Source: JAXLYX01 sp046351215 (GTDB lineage Bacteria; Myxococcota_A; Polyangia; Polyangiales; Houyiibacteriaceae). From it: a stretch of 64,000 nt of DNA. A program made the translations under genes and the position numbers. The notes beneath the pieces were generated by a model. The model was not told the DNA's origin, ran no database searches, and saw nothing but the letters and a program-made list of their open reading frames with translations. Positions 10,854-20,696 of the stretch are shown here, in pieces (position 1 is the stretch's first letter; every line of letters begins with the position of its first letter). The stretch is taken from assembly GCA_046351215.1 (NCBI GenBank), contig JAXLYX010000024.1, forward strand, positions 1-64,000, given 5' to 3'.

Positions 10854-11801
10854 ATGCCGCGGGGCGACCTTGAAATCATCGTCAATCCGCACGCGCGACG
10901 CGGGGCCGCCGAACGCGCTGCGGCCGCGCTCCGCGGGAGGCTGCCGGCCACGGTTCGCCTCCACGTGCCTCGTACGGGGGATGCCCTCTCGGAGTCGTGC
11001 CGGGAGATTCGCGCGCGTCGCTCCTCGACGATCGCGATCGTCGGAGGCGACGGGACCCTCCATCGCGTGCTCACGGCGCTCCACGAGACCTACGGCGACG
11101 ACCCCCTGCCGGCGATCGCGCTCCTCCGCGGTGGGACCATGAACACCGTCGCCAACGCGCTCGGCGTGCCTCGCCGTGGGATGGCGACCCTGCTGCGACG
11201 CGCCCTCGCTACCCATGCGGGGGAGCCTTCGGGCTTCGTCGTGCGCCCCACGATGCGTTGCGAGGGCAAGCTCGCCACCCTCTTCGGCGTCGGCGTCGTG
11301 CCGGCCTTCCTCGAGGCCTACTACGCGACGGGAAACCCCTCGCCGATCCACGCGGCGAAGGTGCTCGCCGCCGCGCTGGCGCAGAAGCGCTCCGAGGGAC
11401 CGCTGTGGCGTTCGCTGACGGGGGGCGTCGAGGCGGGCCTCACGCTCGACGAAGGAGCGTCGTACCCGAGGGAGCGTGTGCTCGCGATCGCGGCCGGGAC
11501 GATCGATCAGATCGGTCTCGGGTTCCGGCCCTTCCACCGCGCATTCGAGACGGAGGACGCGATGCACCTCGTCCGGGTGAAGGCGGGCGGGGCTGGCTTC
11601 GCGGCCGAGCTCCCGCGCATCCGCCTCGGCCGGCCCATGTCGCCGTCGGGCGGAACCGATCATCCGACGCGCGGCTTCTCGCTCGACGTCGCGGGCTCTC
11701 GCATCGCCTACATGCTCGACGGCGACGTGTACGAGCACCCGGGACCCACCCTTCGTGTGACGATGGGGCCGCGCGTGCGATTCCTCCGCCTCGCGCGCTG
11801 A
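10854..11801 (+). CDS. Diacylglycerol/lipid kinase-family protein
   Basis: A 315-residue cytoplasmic protein of the DagK/LCB5/YegS family, which phosphorylates diacylglycerol or related lipids. GGDGTLH at residues 64-70 is the nucleotide-binding signature and GGTMN at 93-97 the second catalytic-domain motif; the C-terminal half forms the beta-sandwich domain and includes LDGDVYEH near the end. The ATG at 10854 follows a 160-base divergent gap from the MYXO-CTERM gene. The Lgt-like gene begins 14 bases after its stop, suggesting a lipid-related operon. The actual lipid substrate cannot be told. Confidence 0.88.
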   Translation: MPRGDLEIIVNPHARRGAAERAAAALRGRLPATVRLHVPRTGDALSESCREIRARRSSTIAIVGGDGTLHRVLTALHETYGDDPLPAIALLRGGTMNTVANALGVPRRGMATLLRRALATHAGEPSGFVVRPTMRCEGKLATLFGVGVVPAFLEAYYATGNPSPIHAAKVLAAALAQKRSEGPLWRSLTGGVEAGLTLDEGASYPRERVLAIAAGTIDQIGLGFRPFHRAFETEDAMHLVRVKAGGAGFAAELPRIRLGRPMSPSGGTDHPTRGFSLDVAGSRIAYMLDGDVYEHPGPTLRVTMGPRVRFLRLAR

Positions 11802-11815
11802 GCCCACCGAATCCG

Positions 11816-12658
11816 ATGGTCCCCTTCGTCGAGCTCCCAACCCTGCGCCTCGGCCCGATCGCGGTCGATCCCTTCAGCACGCTCGTCGTGATCGGCGTGC
11901 TCGTCGGCGTCGTCGTCGCACGAAGGCGCTGCGTGACGACCGGCCTCGATCCGATCTTCGGCGAGCGCCTCATGTGGCACGCGATCGGGATCGGCTTCGT
12001 GCTCTCCCACGTGCTCGACGTGCTCGCCTACCATCCGGAGCAGGTGCTCGAGGACCCTCTCGTGCTCCTGCGCGTCTGGGGCAGTCAGAGCTCGTTCGCC
12101 GGCATGCTCGGCGGCCTCCTCGGCATGGCGTTCTTCTTCGCGCGGCACGGAGGCCACCTCGACCTCCGCGAGCGCCTCGCCTACGTCGACACGATCGCTT
12201 ACGGCTTCCCGTTCGCGTGGATCTTCGGTCGCCTCGGCTGCACCTTCGCGCTCGATCATCCCGGGGCCCTCACGAGCTTCCCGCTCGGGACGAGCCTCGC
12301 GACCGCTTCCGCGCGGGCGTTCCTGCGCTCCGTCTACGCCGAAGCCGGCCGCCTCGCCGATCTCCCCGGCGACGAAACGCTCGCTCGCCTCGGTTTCCAC
12401 AACCTCGGCTTCTACGAGCTCCTCTACACCGTGGGCGTGATCGTCCCGGCGATGCTCTTGCTCGGCCGCAAGCCGAGGACCCCCGGCTTCTTCCTCGCCG
12501 CGTTCCTGCTGCTCTACGCGCCCATCCGCTTCGTCGCGGACTTCCTCCGCGTCGGCGACCGCACGTATGCGGGGCTCACGTTCGGCCAGTACGCCGCGCT
12601 CGCACTCACTTTCGCCGCTGCCTACCTCGTCCATCGGACGAGGCATGCCTCGCGATGA
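11816..12658 (+). CDS. Divergent prolipoprotein diacylglyceryl transferase (Lgt) paralogue
   Basis: A 280-residue polytopic membrane protein with Lgt topology (about seven hydrophobic segments) and the family fold: a GMLGGLLGM segment at 96-104, a GRLGC motif at 138-142 in place of the usual GRxGNFxNxE, HNLGFYELLYT, and a final APIRFVADFLR. Lgt moves a diacylglyceryl group from phosphatidylglycerol to the lipobox Cys. The canonical His before GG is Phe93-Ala here and the Asn/Glu of the signature are absent (HPG follows instead), so it may be a divergent Lgt or a family member with another role. A second one lies at 61912. It is in the DagK-like operon. Confidence 0.78.
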   Translation: MVPFVELPTLRLGPIAVDPFSTLVVIGVLVGVVVARRRCVTTGLDPIFGERLMWHAIGIGFVLSHVLDVLAYHPEQVLEDPLVLLRVWGSQSSFAGMLGGLLGMAFFFARHGGHLDLRERLAYVDTIAYGFPFAWIFGRLGCTFALDHPGALTSFPLGTSLATASARAFLRSVYAEAGRLADLPGDETLARLGFHNLGFYELLYTVGVIVPAMLLLGRKPRTPGFFLAAFLLLYAPIRFVADFLRVGDRTYAGLTFGQYAALALTFAAAYLVHRTRHASR

Positions 12659-12676
12659 GGCGAGAGCACGAGGACC

Positions 12677-13267
<591 letters not shown>

Positions 13268-13278
13268 CGTGGGCCTCC

Positions 13279-13761
13279 TCAGTCGTTGAACAGGTTGTCG
13301 ATGTCGTCGTCCGTGATCTCCGCGAACGGCGTCTCGTGGTTCGGGTCCTGGACCTTCGCGAGGAGGGCTTCGAAGATCTGGTTGAGGCTCTCGGATGCCT
13401 TCTTCACCCGGAGACGCACGAGGCCGAGGCTCGTCTTGTTGTCGAAGATGACCACGAGGATCACCCGGTTGCCGACGAGCTGGATGTGGATGTTCGACTT
13501 CTCGCCCTCGTGGAACTGGGTCGAGAACTCGTTCTCGCGAAGGAGCTTCGCGATGCCACCGGTGGCCGCGATGTTGCCGGCCGTCAGCGAGGCGAGCGAC
13601 GTCGTGTCGATCTGCTCCGTCTCGCCGGCCGCCGCGATCAGCTGACCGTTCTTGTCGATGATGAAGACGACCTGAGCGTTCGCCTCCTTCACCAAGCGAT
13701 CCACGATCGCCTGGATCTGGTTGAACTCCTCCTCGTACATCACCATCTGCGGATTCGCCAT
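13279..13761 (-). CDS. mglB: MglB, roadblock/LC7 regulator of MglA
   Basis: A 160-residue Roadblock/LC7-domain protein, the GTPase-activating partner of MglA. It matches M. xanthus MglB closely: an N-terminal MYEEEF, the core DKNGQLIAAAG, IDTTSLASLTAGN, FHEGEKS, and FDNKTSLGLVRLRVKKAS; the acidic tail ends DDDIDNLF. The ATG at 13761 has GGAGG about 5 bases upstream. It is transcribed with mglA. In Myxococcus MglB dimers mark the lagging pole; whether this organism glides is not shown by the sequence. Confidence 0.97.
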   Translation of the reverse strand: MANPQMVMYEEEFNQIQAIVDRLVKEANAQVVFIIDKNGQLIAAAGETEQIDTTSLASLTAGNIAATGGIAKLLRENEFSTQFHEGEKSNIHIQLVGNRVILVVIFDNKTSLGLVRLRVKKASESLNQIFEALLAKVQDPNHETPFAEITDDDIDNLFND

Positions 13762-13821
13762 GAACTCCTCCGGACGTCCTTCGGCCCCCGCGAGGTGGCC
13801 TCCGTGCCGCGACGACCACCG

Positions 13822-13850
13822 GTACTATCAGAGCCCCCGGACGCGGTAAA
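13822..13850 (-). promoter_or_regulatory. Predicted mglBA promoter
   Basis: Minus strand: TTTACC (13850-13845), 17-base spacer, TAGTAC (13827-13822), about 60 bases before the mglB start. It is in the only AT-richer patch of this gap. Confidence 0.42.
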
Positions 13851-13916
13851 GACGGAAGTCCGCCCCCGCGCCGCCGGCGCTTGGCGAGCGATGGCACTCG
13901 GCCGTACGTTCGGCGC

Positions 13917-15617
13917 GTGATACGCATCCTCCGCGCCCTGGTGGGCAACTTCGTCACCCTCCTGACGCTGCCCCTCGTCTTGGTTTCGCGCGTGTTGCAG
14001 AGGCCGAAGGCTCGCTGGCTCGAGGTCTGGATCCGGCCGAGCGTCCACGAGATCGAGCCCCGCCGCACGCTGCTCGCCCGTCTCCTCGGGGATGCCTTCC
14101 ATCCGCGCGGGACCTCGCTCCACCGGCTTCGGCGGCTCGCCGAGCACGCCGGGCGCGATCCCCGCGTCGAGGGGGTGCTCTTCGTGATTCCTCCGCTCGC
14201 GGCGGGTTGGGCGGCCAGCCAGGGCCTGCGGGAGATCGTCGAGGCCCTCGGCAAGGCCGGGAAGCGGACGGTCGTCCACCTCCCCCGAGGCGGCGGCCAT
14301 CGCGAGCTCTTCGTGGCGTCGGCGGCCGAGCGCGTGGTCGTGTCGCCACGCGCGACCCTCTTCCTCCCGGGCGTGGGCGTCGCGAGCCTCTACGTGAAGC
14401 CCTTGCTCGAGAAGCTCGGCATCGAGGTCGAGAGGTTCCGGCGGAGCGAGTTCAAGACCGCCTACGAGACGGCGGAGCGCGAGGCGATGAGCGAGCCCCA
14501 GCGGGCGCAGCTCGGGGCGATCGTCGAGGCGGTCGACCGCGAGCTCCGCGCCGCCCTGCTCCGCAAGGTCGGCGACGAGGCCAGGGTGCGCGCGCTCTTC
14601 GACGAGGCGATGGTGACGCCCGAACGCGCGATGGAGCTCGGGCTCGTCGACGCGAAGCTCTACGAGGACGAGCTCCCCTCGTACCTCGGTCTCCACCTCC
14701 CGAAGGAGCGGACGCTCGGCGGCGGCACCTATCTCGCGTATCACGAGCGGAAGCTCTTCCGACCGATGCGGCGGCGACCGTACACCGCCGTCGTCGAGGT
14801 GCACGGCGCGATCGTCGACCAGGGCGCGCCGGGCCGCGATGCGGCGGCGATCATCGGCGCGATCCGACGTGCGTCGAGGGACCGTCGCGCGGCGGGCGTG
14901 GTCCTCCACGTCCGTTCGCCCGGCGGATCGGCCCTCGCCAGCGACCTCATCCATCGCGAGGTGGAGGCGCTCGCGCGGAAGAAGCCGGTCGTCGCGTTCT
15001 TCGACGAGGTCGCCGCGAGCGGCGGCTACTACGTGGCCGCGCCCGCTGCGTCGATCGTCGCTCGACCGCTCGCGATCACCGGCTCGATCGGCGTCGTGAT
15101 GGCGCGCCCCACCATCGCCACCCTGCTCGAGAAGCTCGGCGTGCGACGGGAGGCGATCGTGGCGGCCCCGCACGCGGATCTGCTCGCGCCCGGGCGTCCC
15201 CTCGCCGACGGGGAGCGCGAGATCCTCGAGCGCGAGATCGACTCGTTCTACCGAGGCTTCGTCGAGATCGTCGCGGCCGGCCGGAACCGGAGCCCCGACG
15301 TGATCGAGCCTCTCGCGCGCGGTCGCGTGTACGTCGCCTCGGAGGCGCAGGCCGTCGGGCTCGTCGATCGGCTCGGGGGATTCGACGTCGCGCTCGGCGA
15401 GGTGGAGCGGCTCGTCCGCGAGCGCACGGGGAAGGCGATCTCCCTCGAGCCCCTCTCCGTGCCCGGGCGTCCCGGCCTGCCGCCGCCGCCGGAGCCGAGC
15501 GTGCCCCGCGCGCTCGCGGCGCTCGGTGCCCCGGAGGCGCTCACGGACCTCGCGCGCGTCGCCCTGGCCGGGGATCGGGTGCTCTACTTCGAGCCGGAGG
15601 TTCCCGAGGTGCGCTGA
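13917..15617 (+). CDS. sppA: Signal peptide peptidase SppA (tandem S49 protease)
   Basis: A membrane-anchored serine protease that degrades cleaved signal peptides. About 566 residues, as in 67K-type SppA with two S49 domains. An N-terminal hydrophobic anchor (residues 6-26) is followed by domain 1 with the catalytic Lys180 in EFKTAYE and domain 2 with Ser368 in VAASGGYY. LGLVD and VGLVDRLGG end the two halves. The start is uncertain: GTG at 13917 gives a short leader to the anchor, while a TTG at 13881 is also in frame. It is divergent from mglBA and 101 bases upstream of a lipoprotein/GTPase pair. Confidence 0.92.
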   Translation: MIRILRALVGNFVTLLTLPLVLVSRVLQRPKARWLEVWIRPSVHEIEPRRTLLARLLGDAFHPRGTSLHRLRRLAEHAGRDPRVEGVLFVIPPLAAGWAASQGLREIVEALGKAGKRTVVHLPRGGGHRELFVASAAERVVVSPRATLFLPGVGVASLYVKPLLEKLGIEVERFRRSEFKTAYETAEREAMSEPQRAQLGAIVEAVDRELRAALLRKVGDEARVRALFDEAMVTPERAMELGLVDAKLYEDELPSYLGLHLPKERTLGGGTYLAYHERKLFRPMRRRPYTAVVEVHGAIVDQGAPGRDAAAIIGAIRRASRDRRAAGVVLHVRSPGGSALASDLIHREVEALARKKPVVAFFDEVAASGGYYVAAPAASIVARPLAITGSIGVVMARPTIATLLEKLGVRREAIVAAPHADLLAPGRPLADGEREILEREIDSFYRGFVEIVAAGRNRSPDVIEPLARGRVYVASEAQAVGLVDRLGGFDVALGEVERLVRERTGKAISLEPLSVPGRPGLPPPPEPSVPRALAALGAPEALTDLARVALAGDRVLYFEPEVPEVR

Positions 15618-15718
15618 GATCCCCGGGCGGCCCGTGTGGGCTCGGCCCGGGGCGGGAACTACGCGCTTCCAAGGGGGCCGAGCCTTCGGGTATCGTGCGT
15701 CTCCGGAGCCCTGGTCCC

Positions 15719-16312
15719 ATGCAACTTCGACGCCTCTCGTCCCTCCTCTTCGTCGGCGCGCTCGCCCTGGCCGGTTGCGGTCCGAAGACCGCCCACATCG
15801 ACATCGGCCGGATGCCCGAGGGCGGCACCTTCCACGGCGTGTGGGCTTCGCCCCAGTACGGGCGCATGCACCTCTGCATGAGCAACAACACGGTCGTCGG
15901 CGAGTACACGCAGGACGAGCGGCTCGGCATGATCCAGGGGCGGGTCACGGGCGACGTCCTCCGCTTCGAGTGGAGCGAGGAGCGCGAGCTCGTGGTCGGT
16001 CGCCCGACGACGACCCGAGGTCACGGCTACTTCCGCCTCACCCTCGGCGAGGACGGGAACCAGTACCTGCGGGGTGAGTGGGGCCTCGACGACGACGAGG
16101 TGGGCGGCGGCGAGTGGAACGCCGTGAAGCTCGGCCGCGAGCGTCCGACCGAGTGCTACGCGCACGTCCGCCAGCATGGCGGTCAGCGTCCGACCTCCGG
16201 CGGCGCCGACGACGACATCCGCTTCTCCGACGAGGCCGAGACCTCGCCTGACGCCGCGCCCGAGGCGACGCCGACGGATCCGACCGCCCCCGCGCCCGCC
16301 ACCGGGAACTGA
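15719..16312 (+). CDS. Uncharacterised lipoprotein cotranscribed with MglA-like GTPase
   Basis: A 197-residue lipoprotein: signal peptide with lipobox LAGC (Cys20), then a beta-rich domain of about 120 residues with alternating GVWASPQYG, VVGEYTQDE, GDVLRFEWSE and YLRGEWG strands, and an acidic/proline tail. The domain reads like a small barrel or lipocalin-like fold, but I cannot name a family. TATCGT at 15691-15696 could be a -10 box. Its stop is only 4 bases before the TTG start of the GTPase gene, so the two are almost surely translated together. Confidence 0.75.
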   Translation: MQLRRLSSLLFVGALALAGCGPKTAHIDIGRMPEGGTFHGVWASPQYGRMHLCMSNNTVVGEYTQDERLGMIQGRVTGDVLRFEWSEERELVVGRPTTTRGHGYFRLTLGEDGNQYLRGEWGLDDDEVGGGEWNAVKLGRERPTECYAHVRQHGGQRPTSGGADDDIRFSDEAETSPDAAPEATPTDPTAPAPATGN

Positions 16313-16316
16313 GCCC

Positions 16317-17510
16317 TTGGCGCAGGTCAATCCGCTCACCCGTGAGCTGCTGGTCAAGCTCGTGTACTACGGGCCGGGCCTGGGCGGAAAGACGACCTCG
16401 CTCCAGCGGATCCACCAATCGTCTCCGCCCGAGACGCGCGGTCAGATCGTGTCGCTCGCGACGCCGGTCGACCGCACGCTCTACTTCGATTTCCTCCCGC
16501 TCCGCGCGCAGTCGATGCGTGGGCACCACGTGAGGCTCCAGCTCTTCACGGTGCCGGGGCAGGTGTATTTCAACGCCACGCGGAAGCTCGTGCTCACGGG
16601 CGCGGACGGCATCGTCTTCGTCGCCGACTCGCAGCGCGAGCGCCACGACGCGAATCTCGAGAGCCTCGAGAACCTCGCCTCGAACCTCGAGGACCAGGGA
16701 CGCTCGCTCGCCGAGGTGCCGCTCGTCTTCCAGTACAACAAGAAGGACCTGCCCACGGCCATGAGCCAGGCGGAGATGGACGAGAGCCTGAACGCGCTCG
16801 GCGTCCCGTCCTTCGGAACGAATGCCGCGACGGGCGAAGGCGTGCTCGACGCGCTCGACGCGCTCGTGCGCGCCGTGCTCGACGATCTCGAGGCCAAGAA
16901 CGCGCTCGGGGCGCCTCCCGTGCCGCTCCCGGAGCCCCGCTTCGCGCGGGCCGAGGCGGCTCTCGAGGAGCAGATCGGCAAGGCCAGCGAGCAGATCGCC
17001 CGCGCCGGCTCGGAGTCGACCCGCGTCCACGTGGCCCCGCCGCCCGACCTACGCGATCCCTCGCCCGTCCCGCCGCCGCCCCCGCTCCCCATGGATCCGC
17101 ACGTCCCGAGCCGGGACACGCTCCGGCCCACCATCGCTCCCCTGCCGGGCGAGGGACGCGGTCTGGCCCGCCCCGGCCCGAGCTTCGTCGCGCTCTTCCC
17201 GGGGGACGAGGAAGACGTGTCGGCGCTCGAACGCGAGATGGCGGACGGCCACCTCGCGGACGCCATCGTCCGCTGCGACGTGATCGCCCAGAGGCTCCTC
17301 GCGCACGTCGCCCAGCAGGCCGGTCTGGCCGAGGACACCCAGCCCGCGCTGGTCCTGCCCCTGCTCGGCGTGGAGGGGGCGCGCTGGTTCTCGTTCCGCC
17401 GCCTGATCCGGCGGGCCCGGGGGCTCGGTCCGCTGACCGAGCGGGACGCGCTCGAGGCCTACGCCTTCGTCATCGAGGTCCGCGTTCGTCGGGAGCGCCT
17501 GCTCGGCTGA
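16317..17510 (+). CDS. MglA-like small GTPase with long C-terminal extension
   Basis: A 397-residue protein whose first ~195 residues align with MglA without gaps: P-loop GPGLGGKT at 19-26, TVPGQ at 78-82, NKKD at 141-144. The rest is unlike MglA: an Ala/Glu-rich helix (about 205-235), a proline-rich linker (about 236-285) and a C-terminal helical domain (about 300-397) with EREMADGHLADAI. The start is a TTG at 16317, chosen because the N-terminus then matches MglA's and it lies 4 bases after the lipoprotein stop. No roadblock partner is adjacent; mglB at 13279 is the nearest. Likely a switch protein, with the effector domain fused; pathway unknown. Confidence 0.85.
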   Translation: MAQVNPLTRELLVKLVYYGPGLGGKTTSLQRIHQSSPPETRGQIVSLATPVDRTLYFDFLPLRAQSMRGHHVRLQLFTVPGQVYFNATRKLVLTGADGIVFVADSQRERHDANLESLENLASNLEDQGRSLAEVPLVFQYNKKDLPTAMSQAEMDESLNALGVPSFGTNAATGEGVLDALDALVRAVLDDLEAKNALGAPPVPLPEPRFARAEAALEEQIGKASEQIARAGSESTRVHVAPPPDLRDPSPVPPPPPLPMDPHVPSRDTLRPTIAPLPGEGRGLARPGPSFVALFPGDEEDVSALEREMADGHLADAIVRCDVIAQRLLAHVAQQAGLAEDTQPALVLPLLGVEGARWFSFRRLIRRARGLGPLTERDALEAYAFVIEVRVRRERLLG

Positions 17511-17538
17511 GCCCGGCGTCTCCGGTGCGGGGGCTCAG
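17507..17538. terminator. Hairpin spanning both stop codons of convergent genes
   Basis: An 8-bp stem CTGAGCCC (17507-17514) with GGGCTCAG (17531-17538). The left arm holds the TGA of the GTPase gene and the right arm the stop of the minus-strand small gene. Confidence 0.55.
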
Positions 17539-17759
17539 GCCTTCGAGATCGGCTCCGAGCAGAAGAGGATCGAGCAGTTCTTCCAGTGCGACGCCCGGAC
17601 GCGGTGGCAGAGCTCCGCGAGGTCGTCGTCGAAGTCGACCAGGTCGCCCTCGGCGGCCTGACCCGTGGATTCGTCGTACCGGCATCCGTGAAGCGCCACC
17701 CACCGCCCGCGACATTCGTCGCGGCGGCAGATCTCATCCCAGGTCATTCGGTGCTGCAT
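17535..17759 (-). CDS. Small conserved-looking Cys/Asp-rich protein
   Basis: A 74-residue protein, MTWDEICRR...GRWVALHGCRYDE...VDFDDDLAELCHRVRASHWKNCSILFC. It has five cysteines, no signal peptide and a well-ordered alternation of charged and hydrophobic positions, which suggests a real folded domain rather than a chance frame. The ATG at 17759 has GGGAG about 8 bases upstream and the reading frame ends within a convergent-terminator hairpin. I recognise no family. A metal- or nucleic-acid-binding role is possible but is only a guess. Confidence 0.6.
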   Translation of the reverse strand: MQHRMTWDEICRRDECRGRWVALHGCRYDESTGQAAEGDLVDFDDDLAELCHRVRASHWKNCSILFCSEPISKA

Positions 17760-18101
17760 GGACTACTCCCACTCGCTCCCGAGGAACCAGGACCGCGGTC
17801 CGGACGTACGTCCGCACCGACCCGGTCGGGGTCCGGTCACGCTCGACTCTGACACGGTCCCCGAATCCGCCTCACTTTTCTGCAGACCCGGGACAGTGGC
17901 CGACATTGGGGTCGGCGTCGCCGGGGGAGGAGGGGGGCCTCAAGGAGCTCACAGTCGGGGGCCGTCTTCGAGGGCCGACCCGTAGAACGCCGCTAATCTC
18001 CTCGTGGGAGGCCCCGGGCGCAAGCGAATTTTACGTCTTCGTCACCTGGCTCACACACGCTTGCCCTCGCCTGGACGTTCGGTCGGGCGGGGAGCGGGGG
18101 T
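17760..18101. other. 342-base gene-free stretch with palindromes
   Basis: No convincing ORF. It contains two abutting perfect palindromes (17790-17801 and 17801-17814), further GACC/GGTC words to about 17840, and a 7-bp inverted repeat (18020-18026 with 18058-18064) around an AT-rich core that could end the minus-strand kinase gene. The middle part (about 17860-18000) shows nothing I can name. Confidence 0.5.
17790..17814. promoter_or_regulatory. Two abutting perfect palindromes
   Basis: GGACCGCGGTCC (17790-17801) and CGGACGTACGTCCG (17801-17814) share one base. They lie 31 bases upstream of the small Cys-rich gene start (17759) and could be its operator. Confidence 0.4.
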
Positions 18102-20147
<2,046 letters not shown>

Positions 20148-20207
20148 CGATGATGGGTCGGCCACGCGTCGGTGCGGCCGGGGGGCTCCCCTTCCTCTGG
20201 GACCCGG

Positions 20208-20236
20208 AGTCTACCCGCGAGCTTGGAAAGTTCCAA
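20208..20236 (-). promoter_or_regulatory. Kinase promoter with palindrome over the -35 box
   Basis: Minus strand TTGGAA (20236-20231), 17 bases, TAGACT (20213-20208). The -35 box is one arm of the palindrome TTGGAA-AG-TTCCAA (20223-20236) in the gap between the divergent kinase and DUF2752 genes. Confidence 0.5.
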
Positions 20237-20264
20237 TCGACGGCGCTTCGCGGTCGGGTACGCC

Positions 20265-20696
20265 ATGAAGGAAGGCACGAGAGCGGCCCTTCGGCTCGTG
20301 TCGGTCGTCGCGCTCGCGGGCGCCGCGCTGCTCGCCGCCGCGATCGTCGGGCTCCCGATCTGCCCCACGAAGCTCCTCTTCGGCGTTCCGTGTCCGGGGT
20401 GCGGTCTCACGCGGGCCATGATCGCGATCGCGAAGGGCGACTTCGCGGCCATGGCGCGTCACCATCCCCTGGCCCCGCTCGTGCTCGGCTTCTTGCTCTA
20501 CGCGTTGGCGACGGCCGCCTGGGACCGTGCTTCGCCGCGCGAGCCCGCGCGAGCGCCCGGGACGAGAGCCTGGGCGGCTCTCGTCCTCGTGCTCGTCGGG
20601 GTCTGGGTCGTGCGGCTCTCGGGCGGGCTCGGCGGGCCCTCCGACCCGATCGATCCCGCGCACGGCCTGCTCACGGCCCCGCTGCTCGCGCGCTGA
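20265..20696 (+). CDS. DUF2752 small membrane protein
   Basis: A 143-residue membrane protein with the DUF2752 signature CPGCGLTRA followed by a short amphipathic stretch (KGDFAAMARHHP). There are three hydrophobic segments: residues 8-29, about 63-84 and 103-124. Function of the family is unknown; the CPxCGxxRA motif suggests a membrane-face metal or thiol site. The ATG at 20265 is the best start, as upstream in-frame codons read through the promoter of the divergent kinase. Its TGA abuts the stop of gcvPA (TGATCA) with no spacer. Confidence 0.82.
   Translation: MKEGTRAALRLVSVVALAGAALLAAAIVGLPICPTKLLFGVPCPGCGLTRAMIAIAKGDFAAMARHHPLAPLVLGFLLYALATAAWDRASPREPARAPGTRAWAALVLVLVGVWVVRLSGGLGGPSDPIDPAHGLLTAPLLAR

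Noticed and set aside
9380..11074. Upstream 127-codon extension of the Cys-rich gene
   Set aside because: The extension before the ATG at 10693 is a shadow of the divergent lipid-kinase gene; the signal peptide begins at 10693.
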